Origin: UBA10210 sp964408425
Lineage (GTDB): Archaea; Micrarchaeota; Micrarchaeia; Norongarragalinales; Norongarragalinaceae
Reading direction: 5' to 3'
NCBI GenBank assembly: GCA_964408425.1
Contig: CAYOZI010000020.1
Location: 1-18,701, forward strand
DNA: 18,701 nt
Part shown: positions 1 through 6,112 of the stretch, in pieces
How positions within the stretch are numbered: position 1 is the stretch's first letter
Layout of the letters: every line of letters starts with the position of its first letter
Program-made: the position numbers and the translations under genes
The notes under the pieces: generated by a model
Database searches by the model: none
What the model was told of the DNA's origin: nothing
The model's input: only the letters and a program-made list of their open reading frames with translations

Positions 1-2
1 TC

Positions 3-83
3 GTGGCGAAAGAGAAGAAAGAACTTTCCTCTAGGCAAAAGCAATTGACTCTCTCTCGCTTTCAAAGCTTGAAAAAACGCTAG
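3..83 (+). CDS. C-terminal end of an unidentified upstream protein (partial)
   Basis: An open frame enters from the left edge and stops at TAG 81-83. It gives a 26-residue, very basic tail rich in Lys, Arg, Ser and Gln, ending in LKKR. Too little remains to identify a family. It does not look like the C-terminus of L11 or NusG, which often precede rpl1 in archaea. The stop lies immediately before the TATA-like box at 85-92, which fits a gene ending just before the next promoter. It could also be chance, since the first 80 bases have no other evidence of coding. Confidence 0.25.
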   Translation: MAKEKKELSSRQKQLTLSRFQSLKKR

Positions 84-84
84 G

Positions 85-92
85 CTTTTAAA
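85..92 (+). promoter_or_regulatory. TATA box, probable promoter of the rpl1-rpl10-rpl12 operon
   Basis: CTTTTAAA followed by CC matches the TTTTAAACC-type box found upstream of several other genes here. A purine-rich stretch (GAAAAAACG, 71-79) sits where a BRE is expected. Transcription would begin about 26 bases downstream, near 117, and give a leader of about 120 bases before the rpl1 ATG. Confidence 0.45.
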
Positions 93-116
93 CCACCGCC
101 GGCATTTTCTTTTCTG

Positions 117-235
117 CTCGTTTTCCCGGGACTACTGACTTCGTCAGGAGGGATTCGCGCGAACCCCATTCGGTTTGCGTTTTTTAGTTTCGTCGTTTCG
201 GAAAACGTTGTTGCGTTAATAAAAGGTTTTTTGAA
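117..235 (+). promoter_or_regulatory. structured 5' leader of the ribosomal protein operon
   Basis: The region between the predicted start site and rpl1 holds two adjacent hairpins. CTGAC 135-139 pairs with GTCAG 143-147 around a TTC loop. GGG-A-TTC (150-156) pairs with GAACCC (161-166) around a GCGC loop with one bulged A. No good Shine-Dalgarno sequence precedes the ATG at 236; the nearest purine run is AAAAGG about 10 bases upstream. Archaeal L1 is known to repress its own operon by binding its mRNA, so this leader is a plausible control site. That role is inferred, not seen. Confidence 0.4.
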
Positions 236-886
236 ATGCCGGTAAACAGGAAGGATGTTGAAAAGGCTCTAGATGAAGCTCTGGCCGCGAAGGGAGAGAG
301 GAAATTCACGCAGAGCATAGACTTGGCTTTCAACTTCAAGGACGTCGATTTCAAGAAAGCAGAGCAGAGGCTCAGCGCGGAAGTAGTCTTGCCGTTCGCC
401 CCGAAGGCAGTTAAGGTAGGCGTATTCGCGGACGGGCAGCTGGCTACGGACGCGCAGAAGGCGGGCGCGGAAATGGTTTTCTCTACCGCCCAGATAGACG
501 CTTTTTCGAAAGACAAGAAAAAGCAGAAAGAGCTTTTGGACTACGCTTTGCTCGCCGCGCCTCAGATGATGGTCGTGGTCGGCAAGGCTTTTGGTCAACT
601 GCTCGGAGGGAAGGGTAAGTTGCCCAAGCCGATTCTTCCCAATGCGAATCTTTCGGTTCTCGTCAGCAACGCGCGCAAGACGATCGTCGTGAAGGCGAAA
701 GGAAAGTTTTTGCCTTCAGTGCATTGCGTTATCGGGCGGGAGAACCAGCCGAAAGATGAAGTGGTGGAAAACATAATCGCTGTTTTGGATGCGGTCGAGA
801 AGAAGATTAACTCGCAGAACATCCGCAGCGTTTTCGTAAAGACGACGATGGGCAAGCCCGTGAGGATCCCGGTCCAGGGCAATTGA
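236..886 (+). CDS. rpl1: large-subunit ribosomal protein L1 (uL1)
   Basis: The 216-residue protein has the usual archaeal L1 length and organisation. Domain I is formed by both ends, and domain II contains the VGVFADG and VVVGKAFGQLLG-type strands (about residues 60-125). The stretch GKGKLPKPILPNANL (about 123-138) corresponds to the conserved loop between domains. The C-terminal KTTMGKPVRIPV motif (about 200-212) is the standard L1 signature. L1 binds 23S rRNA helices 76-78, forms the mobile L1 stalk that handles E-site tRNA, and in archaea represses its own mRNA translation. It is the first gene of the L1-L10-L12 operon. The stop is 20 bases before the L10 start. The ATG at 236 is the only sensible start, since the alignment with L1 begins at residue 1. 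Confidence 0.97.
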   Translation: MPVNRKDVEKALDEALAAKGERKFTQSIDLAFNFKDVDFKKAEQRLSAEVVLPFAPKAVKVGVFADGQLATDAQKAGAEMVFSTAQIDAFSKDKKKQKELLDYALLAAPQMMVVVGKAFGQLLGGKGKLPKPILPNANLSVLVSNARKTIVVKAKGKFLPSVHCVIGRENQPKDEVVENIIAVLDAVEKKINSQNIRSVFVKTTMGKPVRIPVQGN

Positions 887-906
887 GAAAAAAAAGGGTT
901 TTTTGG

Positions 907-1773
907 ATGATTTCGAAGCAAAAGAAAATTTCGTTTTTGGAAAAGGCGAAGAAGGAATTGAAAGCCTATCCTACTGTAGCCATAGCTTCCAACGCCTCGC
1001 TTCCTTCAAAACAATACAATCTTGTAATGAAGAAAACCCGCGGGCAGGTTGAATTCCTGTTCGGCAGGCACACGCTGTTGACGAGGGCTTTGGAGGAATC
1101 GCGCCCAGAGACCAAGCCGTTGCTTGAATACTTGGGGAACGGAGGGGTTTTGGTTTTAAGCTCTCTTCCTGCGTTCAAGCTTTTCAGGTTATTCAAGCAG
1201 AACAAGAGCAAGACCGCGGCAAAGCCCGGCGCAAAAGCTCCTTTCGACATCGTAGTTCCCGCCGGCGATACGAATTTGGCTCCGGGACCCGTTTTGACTG
1301 AGTTGAAGCAGGCTAAGATCGAAGCGAAGATCCAAGGCCCTAAAGTCGTAATCGCGAAAGACGCGCTTGTCGCCAAGAAGGGCGAGGTTATTGTTGATGC
1401 TGTTGCTAAAATCCTTTCGAAACTCGGGATAGAGCCGATGGATGCGGGAGTCGAGGTAAAAGCGGTTTGGGATGATGGGCTGGTGTACAAAGCCGAAGTT
1501 TTGGATGTTGATGAGGCGGCTCTCGTTGCTCGATTGCAGCAAGCCCATTCTCAAGCGGTCAATCTTGCCGTTTTCGCGGGCGTTTTGAACGAAACTACGG
1601 TTCCTCTCGTGATCGCCAAGGCGGTTCGCGAGGCGATGGCGATCCAGAAGATCGTGGATTCCAAATCGGCTGCTCCGGTTAAGGGAGAGCCTGCAGTAGA
1701 ACCTGCGGCTGAACCGGTTCAGGAAACCCAGCCTCAAGAGAGCGAAGCGCCCACGGAACAACCGGCGCAGTAA
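907..1773 (+). CDS. rpl10: large-subunit ribosomal protein L10 (uL10, archaeal P0)
   Basis: This 288-residue protein is the base of the ribosomal stalk. It binds 23S rRNA and carries L12 dimers. The N-terminal rRNA-binding domain (about 1-100) is followed by the archaeal insertion with PFDIVVPAGDTNLAPGPV and the GIEPMDAGVEVKAVWDDGLVY segment, all typical of archaeal P0. Helices that bind L12 dimers lie at about 205-255. The ATG at 907 was chosen because family alignments begin there. A TTG at 883 would add eight basic residues and overlap the rpl1 stop. The odd point is the tail: residues from about 258 are a Pro/Glu/Gln-rich stretch ending EAPTEQPAQ, with no acidic GLxxLFG-type stalk end as in L12 and in most archaeal P0 proteins. 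No frameshift restores it. Confidence 0.95.
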   Translation: MISKQKKISFLEKAKKELKAYPTVAIASNASLPSKQYNLVMKKTRGQVEFLFGRHTLLTRALEESRPETKPLLEYLGNGGVLVLSSLPAFKLFRLFKQNKSKTAAKPGAKAPFDIVVPAGDTNLAPGPVLTELKQAKIEAKIQGPKVVIAKDALVAKKGEVIVDAVAKILSKLGIEPMDAGVEVKAVWDDGLVYKAEVLDVDEAALVARLQQAHSQAVNLAVFAGVLNETTVPLVIAKAVREAMAIQKIVDSKSAAPVKGEPAVEPAAEPVQETQPQESEAPTEQPAQ

Positions 1774-1795
1774 AGGAATGAAAAAATTGTTTTTT

Positions 1796-1802
1796 AGGAG
1801 GG
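1796..1802 (+). promoter_or_regulatory. Shine-Dalgarno site of rpl12
   Basis: AGGAGGG lies eight bases before the ATG at 1811 and is the strongest canonical ribosome-binding site in the window. It fits the very high translation rate needed for L12, which is present in several copies per ribosome. It also decides the start: an ATG at 1804 lies too close to this site and opens a frame with no recognisable protein. Confidence 0.7.
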
Positions 1803-1810
1803 AATGAAAA

Positions 1811-2101
1811 ATGAAGGACGTATACGCGGCTTTGCTCCTGCACTCGGCGGGGCAGCCTATCAGCGAGGTGAACGTCTCCAAGGTTTTGAGCGCGGCCGGC
1901 GTGTCGGAAGACGCGACGAAGGTCAAGGCGCTCGTTTCGGCTTTGGAAGGCGTGAACATCGAAGATGCTGTGAAGCAAGCTGCAGTCGCAGCTGTCGCCG
2001 CACCTGCGGGCGAAGCCAAGAAGGAAGCGAAGAAAGAGGAAGTGTCCGAAGAGAAGAAGGAAGAGGACGCTGCCGCCGGACTCGCCGCACTGTTCGGTTG
2101 A
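1811..2101 (+). CDS. rpl12: ribosomal stalk protein L12 (archaeal P1)
   Basis: This 96-residue acidic protein begins MKDVYAALLLHSAG, the hallmark start of archaeal P1-type L12. The helical dimerisation domain, including VKALVSALEGVNIEDAV, covers about residues 1-58. An Ala/Pro hinge follows (about 59-68), then a Lys/Glu-rich linker, and the conserved tail AAAGLAALFG that binds elongation factors 1A and 2. Length and domain order are complete. It is the last gene of the operon, 37 bases after rpl10, and has its own strong ribosome-binding site. Since L10 here lacks the corresponding tail, factor recruitment should rest on the L12 copies alone. Confidence 0.97.
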   Translation: MKDVYAALLLHSAGQPISEVNVSKVLSAAGVSEDATKVKALVSALEGVNIEDAVKQAAVAAVAAPAGEAKKEAKKEEVSEEKKEEDAAAGLAALFG

Positions 2102-2130
2102 AAACCCTTATTTTTTCTTTTTATTTTACA
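2102..2130 (+). terminator. U-rich transcription terminator after rpl12
   Basis: Directly after the stop codon the + strand has T-runs at 2109-2116, 2118-2122 and 2124-2127, typical of archaeal intrinsic termination. AAAACCC (2101-2107) can also pair with GGGGTTTT (2134-2141) to close a loop around the T-rich tract. Confidence 0.55.
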
Positions 2131-2185
2131 AAAGGGGTTTTTCAGCCGGGCTTGCGGTTAAAGCCAGCGCTATTTCTAGGCTTGC

Positions 2186-2206
2186 TGTAAATTAAAAAAA
2201 TTTTAA
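2186..2206 (-). terminator. probable terminator of the SecB-like gene
   Basis: On the minus strand a T-rich run (complement of 2191-2200) lies about 15-30 bases beyond the stop at 2220-2222. The rest of the 118-base convergent gap shows only a weak hairpin (GGCTT 2150-2154 with AAGCC 2161-2165). Confidence 0.4.
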
Positions 2207-2219
2207 GGGCTTTTTAGCT

Positions 2220-2639
2220 TCAGCCGGCTTTCTTTCCGGGAAGCTTGTTTTCCTGCGCGGGAATGATCTTGGGCCTGGAAACAGCTACGGGCGCGGAAAC
2301 GTTTACCGCGAAAGCCAATAGTGTTCCGACCGCGCTGGTCGTATAGTTTACTGCAGCCAAAACCTCTTCAGCAACGTAAATCGGGAGAGTCTTGTCTTTC
2401 TTCCAGTTGTCGAGTATTTCCTTCCTTTCCTTGTCGTCCGCCTCGACGATTATGATTCCTTCTATCTTCATGTCGGCGAACCCTTCTTCGTAATTGCTTT
2501 CCCAAGAGTATGACACTTCCAAGTTTTTCCCGGATTCCTTGAGTTCGGGAGTGCGGATGCTGGTGCTTATTCCCTTGTATTCTTTTCCGGCGAGTTTTCT
2601 CGCGCTGACGTTTTCCACTCTTCCGCCTATAATTCTCAT
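2220..2639 (-). CDS. SecB-like archaeal chaperone family protein
   Basis: The 139-residue protein resembles the archaeal SecB-like family (compare Methanocaldococcus MJ0357). It starts MRIIGGRVENVSARK. A beta-rich core contains EVSYSWESNYEEGFADMKIEG (about 41-61) in its central strands. The segment KDKTLPIYVAEEVLAAV leads into a C-terminal helix, as in SecB-fold proteins. By analogy it would hold unfolded proteins for export or protect them from aggregation; this is inferred from fold similarity recalled from memory. The last 20 residues are basic and Pro-rich. The start at 2639 is supported by CCACCACC at 2647-2654 (GGTGGTGG on the coding strand), seven bases upstream. A TTG ten codons earlier would read through that site. 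Confidence 0.6.
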   Translation of the reverse strand: MRIIGGRVENVSARKLAGKEYKGISTSIRTPELKESGKNLEVSYSWESNYEEGFADMKIEGIIIVEADDKERKEILDNWKKDKTLPIYVAEEVLAAVNYTTSAVGTLLAFAVNVSAPVAVSRPKIIPAQENKLPGKKAG

Positions 2640-2646
2640 TGTATAA

Positions 2647-2654
2647 CCACCACC
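2647..2654 (-). promoter_or_regulatory. GGTGG-type ribosome-binding site of the SecB-like gene
   Basis: GGTGGTGG on the minus strand, seven bases before the ATG. It is the same GGTGG core found before five other genes in the window. A matching TATA box (TATAAAAACC, complement of 2701-2710) overlaps the stop codon of the upstream hydrolase gene and predicts a leader of about 40 bases. Confidence 0.55.
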
Positions 2655-2700
2655 TTTGCTGAAAAGCAACGAATCGGGAAAAGAATATTGTGCTGAAAAG

Positions 2701-2710
2701 GGTTTTTATA
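2701..2710 (-). promoter_or_regulatory. TATA box for the SecB-like gene
   Basis: TATAAAAACC on the minus strand, overlapping the TAA (2706-2708) of the metallo-hydrolase gene. It predicts initiation near 2680, so the SecB-like gene probably has its own promoter despite lying just downstream on the same strand. Confidence 0.45.
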
Positions 2711-3380
2711 CTCTAGTGCTTTCGCCCACGCCCAGCAGGATGGGATTGGTTTTCGTGGAAGAGCGGACGCGCATTGCGAATTCTTCGGGTTTCGCGCGGA
2801 TTTTAGAGAACGTGTCGTAGTGCATGGGAATGGCGTTTTTCGCCTTTATCCGCTTCAAGGAAGTTATTGCACCTATAATGTCCATTGTGAACGTTCCTCC
2901 TATCGGGACTAACGCCGTATCGACGCTTATTCCGGTCATTTCGTAGAAATCGTACGTATCGCCCGCGTGGTAAACGCTTTCCTTCTTGTCTGAAACTATG
3001 AAACCGACCGGGTGGGTGGATTGCGGGTGTTTGGCAGAAACCACCTTTATGTCCATTCCCATTAAATTGAAAGAGTCTCCTTCGTTCACCGGAACCCTCA
3101 CTCTCGGCGGGACGTCCAGCAAAGCCAGCGTTTCTTCCGGGGCTACGACTTGCGCGAGAGTTCGGGATTGTATCACTCCAACGCTGTACGGGTCGCAGTG
3201 GTCGAAATGCTCGTGGGTGATGAAAATAAGGTCGCATTTTACTATGTCTTGCGGCGTCAAAGCCGGAGGAACGATCCGTTCCATGCGCAAGGGGTGGGGG
3301 TCGAGCCACGGGTCGAACAACACGGTCCTTCCTGCATATTCCACGATGAAGCTAGAGTGTCCCAAGTATCTGACGTTCAT
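2706..3380 (-). CDS. metal-dependent hydrolase, metallo-beta-lactamase fold (UPF0173/UlaG-like)
   Basis: This 224-residue single-domain protein begins MNVRYLGHSSFIVEYAG and has LFDPWLDPHP, both typical of the UPF0173 branch of the metallo-beta-lactamase superfamily. The metal-binding motif HEHFDH is at residues 56-61, followed by CDPYS. Further ligands are the His of SAKHPQSTHPVGF, the Asp of YHAGDTYDF and the C-terminal His of PMHYDTF. The dinuclear metal site therefore looks complete. Members hydrolyse unknown ester or lactone-like substrates, and genomic context does not settle the substrate. The length is normal. It is divergent from the endonuclease IV-like gene, with which it shares a 63-base promoter region. 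Confidence 0.88.
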   Translation of the reverse strand: MNVRYLGHSSFIVEYAGRTVLFDPWLDPHPLRMERIVPPALTPQDIVKCDLIFITHEHFDHCDPYSVGVIQSRTLAQVVAPEETLALLDVPPRVRVPVNEGDSFNLMGMDIKVVSAKHPQSTHPVGFIVSDKKESVYHAGDTYDFYEMTGISVDTALVPIGGTFTMDIIGAITSLKRIKAKNAIPMHYDTFSKIRAKPEEFAMRVRSSTKTNPILLGVGESTRV

Positions 3381-3443
3381 TTCCCTTCAACCCGCCTCGA
3401 GTAAAACAGCAGTTTAATAACGGAAAGAAGGTTAAAAACCAGT
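3381..3443. promoter_or_regulatory. bidirectional promoter between hydrolase and endonuclease IV-like gene
   Basis: The 63-base gap has one near-symmetric AT box, TTTAATAA, at 3413-3420. Its centre is 27-28 bases from the + strand ATG (leaderless start predicted) and about 36 bases from the minus-strand ATG (leader of about 10 bases). A second box, GTTAAAAACC (3431-3440), is too close to serve the + strand gene but could serve the minus strand. Confidence 0.45.
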
Positions 3444-4283
3444 ATGGGTTGGGGGGTTGTTTTCGGGACCGGCGGAATACCTATAGCGTGCAAAGGCTCT
3501 TCCATGGCCGAAGGGATAGCTTTCGTGAAAAAGCTGGGCTTGGGGGCTATAGAATGGGAGCTTGTGCATGGCGTGAACGTGAAAAGGGAGAGTGCGGAAG
3601 CGCTGGGAAGAAAAATCAGGGAAACTGGCTTGAGGCTGAGCGCGCACGCGCCTTACTACATTTCGCTGATTTCGCACGAACATCCCAAGCGGAAGAAAAG
3701 TCATTCTTTCATTCTGGACACGGCGAGGGTTTTGCATTATGCGGGAGGCGGGAAGGTCGTATTCCACCCGGGATTTTACGGGAAATATTCCCCGAAAGAC
3801 GCGTTCGAGGAAATGCGGGGGGCGATGGAGTTCCTCGTGGGCGAAGTGAAGAAGGAAAAGCTGGATGTTATTCTGGCGCCAGAGGTCACGGGGAAGGTTT
3901 CGCAGTGGGGGTCGCTTGAAGAATTATTGGAAATGAGAGGGCAAGTGAAGGGGCTGGGCTTGACGATCGACGCTTCCCACGTCCACGCGCGGGGCAACGG
4001 GCGTTTGGATTCGAAAAAAGGCTTTGAGGAAATGTTCGATTTGATAAAAAGCTTTGACAAAACGATTTTCGACGATTTGCACGTGCACTTCCAAGGCGTG
4101 AGGTATTCGGCTAAGGGGGAGTTGTCGCACTTGGAATTGTCCTCCGAATCCCCGCCGTTCAAGCCTTTCGCGGAATTGTTGGTTGAATACAAGTGCAGCG
4201 GGACTATAATTTCGGAAAGCCCGGTTTTGGAAGCGGATGCGTTGAGAATGAAGAAAACCTACGATTCTTTGAAAAACAAGTGA
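3444..4283 (+). CDS. endonuclease IV-like TIM-barrel protein (AP endonuclease family 2)
   Basis: This 279-residue protein matches the endonuclease IV fold and metal site in order: SAHAP (H68), VFHPG (H108), APEVTG (E147), LTIDASHV (D176, H179), LHVHFQG (H213/H215), LSHLEL (H229) and ISESP (E258). These correspond to the trinuclear zinc ligands of Nfo. The Asp normally two residues before the last His (DxH) is not obvious, as LSH stands there. The N-terminal VVFGTGGIP is typical of archaeal members. The expected role is cutting DNA 5' of abasic sites in base excision repair, although related barrels are sugar isomerases. The start gives a leaderless mRNA from the box at 3413-3420. It is followed 31 bases on by the sugar kinase. 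Confidence 0.8.
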   Translation: MGWGVVFGTGGIPIACKGSSMAEGIAFVKKLGLGAIEWELVHGVNVKRESAEALGRKIRETGLRLSAHAPYYISLISHEHPKRKKSHSFILDTARVLHYAGGGKVVFHPGFYGKYSPKDAFEEMRGAMEFLVGEVKKEKLDVILAPEVTGKVSQWGSLEELLEMRGQVKGLGLTIDASHVHARGNGRLDSKKGFEEMFDLIKSFDKTIFDDLHVHFQGVRYSAKGELSHLELSSESPPFKPFAELLVEYKCSGTIISESPVLEADALRMKKTYDSLKNK

Positions 4284-4284
4284 G

Positions 4285-4291
4285 TTTTAAA
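4285..4291 (+). promoter_or_regulatory. TATA box of the ADP-dependent sugar kinase gene
   Basis: TTTTAAA followed by CCC lies immediately after the stop of the endonuclease gene. Its centre is 27 bases before the ATG at 4315, predicting a leaderless transcript. This supports the ATG at 4315 over TTG 4306 or GTG 4312. Confidence 0.5.
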
Positions 4292-4314
4292 CCCGTTTTC
4301 CCAAATTGTTGGTG

Positions 4315-5727
4315 ATGGAAACTCTCAGCTGGGAAAAGAGGTTTTCCGAAACCAAGAAATTCAAATTAGCGAAAGCCCTGACCGCCTTCAATTCCAACGT
4401 GGATTACGTTGTTTTGGGCGTGCAGCAGGCGGAGAAAGCCGAGGCAATGCTTACGCACGAAGAGGTTGCTTTCGCAAAGAAAAAGGCCGATTCCGAACCT
4501 AAAGAAATCAAGGGGATGCGCGATTTCTATTGGGCGTTGCTGCATTGCGTGAAAACCGGGAAAGCTTTGCATCTTCCTGCCGAAAGCGAGGTTTTCGAGT
4601 GGCTGGAAAAAGCGTTTGTTCCTTCCGAAAAGAGGATAGGAGGGCAGGCGGGAATAATGGCCAACCAGCTTTCCGCGTTCCACGAGTTCGTCTTGTCCTA
4701 CTCTTCCTTGCTGTCGCCGTACCAAGCCGGTTTTTTCGACAAGAGCGTTTGTTTTCCGGTGGTGAAGGGAAAGAAAATCGTCTGCCTTCAAGCCAAGAAA
4801 GCCGCGCGGGTCGAGCATGCGACGAAAATCAACTGGATTTTCGAGTTCAAGGCAAATGAGTCTTTCAAGTTCGGGGGAGAGGTTTTCACCGCTCCGCGTT
4901 CAAACCGCCTGATCGTTTCTTCATTAACTCATTACCTTCCTGTTTTTTCAGAGACTTTCAACCTTCCGGAGGTCGGGAAGGCGGTGGGCGTCGCTTTTCT
5001 CGCTGGTTTTCAACAGCTTCATTTCGACAAGAACTTTAACGCCACTCTCGAGAAAATCAAGAAGCAAATCCAGCTTTTGAAAAGCAAGAACAAGGCGCTT
5101 TTCGTTCATTGGGAGTACGTTCCGATAGACGACAAGGAAGTCGGGCGGAAGGTTTTGAAGTCCCTCGGGCTGGCTGTGGACGGAATGGGGCTGAATGAAA
5201 TGGAGCTGGTCGAAGTGCTGAACCTCTTGGGGTGCGACAAGGAAGCGGACAGGATAAAGAAGAACGAAAATTCGTATTCCCTTTATCTGGGCGCAAAAAA
5301 ACTCTCGGATGTTTTGAAGCTCGACCGGGTGCACGTCCATTCTTTCGGATTCCAGCTTTTGGTCTTGAAAAAACCTTATCCCATTGCGCTGGAAAGGTGC
5401 AGGGATTCCTTGGTTTTCTCTTCAATAGTCGCGGCTCTAAAAGCTTTGAAAGGAAGCGGTTTCGTGACTAAAGCTGATTTGGCAAAGCATTCCATGCTGC
5501 CTTCGGCTTCGGGCTTGAACCAGTTGAGGGCGTTGGAAGGGGGTCTGGATGAACAGAGGATGAAAAGGCATTCTTCTTTCGAAAGAAGGGCGTTGTTGGA
5601 AAGCGGGATTTTCGAGCTGATCGACCATTACGCCATTTGCGTTCCGGCCCCGATAGTCCAGTCGAAAAGCACGGTTGGCTTGGGGGATGTCATTACGAGC
5701 ACGGCGTTGACCGCAGAGAGGGGCTGA
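4315..5727 (+). CDS. ADP-dependent sugar kinase (ADP-glucokinase/ADP-phosphofructokinase family)
   Basis: This 470-residue protein belongs to the ribokinase-fold ADP-dependent kinases of archaeal modified glycolysis. They phosphorylate glucose or fructose-6-phosphate using ADP and release AMP. The family signature GGQAGIMAN is at 109-117. The VDGMGLNEMEL segment corresponds to the nucleotide-side strand and NxxE-type metal motif. HVHSFGFQLLVL occurs in the last third. The C-terminal TVGLGD (453-458) supplies the anion hole and catalytic Asp458, followed by a short helix. Length is normal for the family. Sequence alone does not separate glucokinase from phosphofructokinase activity. Its presence suggests an Embden-Meyerhof variant able to run on ADP. 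The stop is four bases before the next start, so the two genes are probably co-transcribed. Confidence 0.88.
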   Translation: METLSWEKRFSETKKFKLAKALTAFNSNVDYVVLGVQQAEKAEAMLTHEEVAFAKKKADSEPKEIKGMRDFYWALLHCVKTGKALHLPAESEVFEWLEKAFVPSEKRIGGQAGIMANQLSAFHEFVLSYSSLLSPYQAGFFDKSVCFPVVKGKKIVCLQAKKAARVEHATKINWIFEFKANESFKFGGEVFTAPRSNRLIVSSLTHYLPVFSETFNLPEVGKAVGVAFLAGFQQLHFDKNFNATLEKIKKQIQLLKSKNKALFVHWEYVPIDDKEVGRKVLKSLGLAVDGMGLNEMELVEVLNLLGCDKEADRIKKNENSYSLYLGAKKLSDVLKLDRVHVHSFGFQLLVLKKPYPIALERCRDSLVFSSIVAALKALKGSGFVTKADLAKHSMLPSASGLNQLRALEGGLDEQRMKRHSSFERRALLESGIFELIDHYAICVPAPIVQSKSTVGLGDVITSTALTAERG

Positions 5728-5730
5728 ACC

Positions 5731-6108
5731 TTGGAAAGGGAGATTCGCGAAAAAACACTTCCTCTTTCCTGCGTTCGGAAAGTGATCCCAGCGACCGACA
5801 GCCCGCGAATGTATGCCGAACTGGATTCGATTCAGCAACTCGTTCTTGCAGAAACCGGAAGAAAATCGAAGCTCAACACTTTGGATTTGAAAAAACTTTT
5901 AGGCCATCATTACGTCGTCCAGCCTGGCGTTGGGGTTTTGGGCGTTTACGTGAGCCATTCGACGGAAAGGCCGAAGGGAAGCGAGGTCACGTTTGCGCAT
6001 TTGAAGTTCAAGCCTCTTGACGAGCATACGAAAAGCATTTTGGAAAAGGCTTTCGCCAAGTGGCGGTCGCGCGGCGACGCGCCTCAAAAGCCGTTGGAAA
6101 AAAAGTGA
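5731..6108 (+). CDS. conserved-looking protein of unknown function
   Basis: This 125-residue protein is not recognised. It has no membrane segment or signal peptide and looks like a small soluble alpha/beta protein. The middle is hydrophobic and ordered (LLGHHYVVQPGVGVLGVYVS, about 56-75). Both ends are charged, and the C-terminal 20 residues are Lys/Arg/Pro-rich and probably disordered. The start is TTG at 5731, supported by GAGGGG at 5718-5723 about seven bases upstream. It is in the same frame as the sugar kinase, separated only by TGA-ACC. It sits between the kinase and cysS (5- and 4-base spacings), so all three are probably one transcript. Confidence 0.65.
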   Translation: MEREIREKTLPLSCVRKVIPATDSPRMYAELDSIQQLVLAETGRKSKLNTLDLKKLLGHHYVVQPGVGVLGVYVSHSTERPKGSEVTFAHLKFKPLDEHTKSILEKAFAKWRSRGDAPQKPLEKK

Positions 6109-6112
6109 AAAA

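Noticed and set aside
148..168. T-arm-like hairpin suggesting a tRNA or tRNA remnant
   Set aside because: No acceptor, D-arm or anticodon arm can be assembled on either strand, and the loop lacks the invariant A58-type position.
1189..2019. Long antisense open frame opposite rpl10/rpl12
   Set aside because: It mirrors two conserved ribosomal genes and has a low-complexity product; no start signal was found.
1804..2190. Open frame of 128 codons overlapping rpl12
   Set aside because: Arg/Gly-rich product without any family features; rpl12 in the other frame is unmistakable and has the correctly spaced ribosome-binding site.
2144..2240. Imperfect direct repeat beginning CAGCCGG (2143 and 2221 regions)
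   Set aside because: Only about seven to nine bases match and one copy is inside a coding region; not enough to call a repeat or attachment site.
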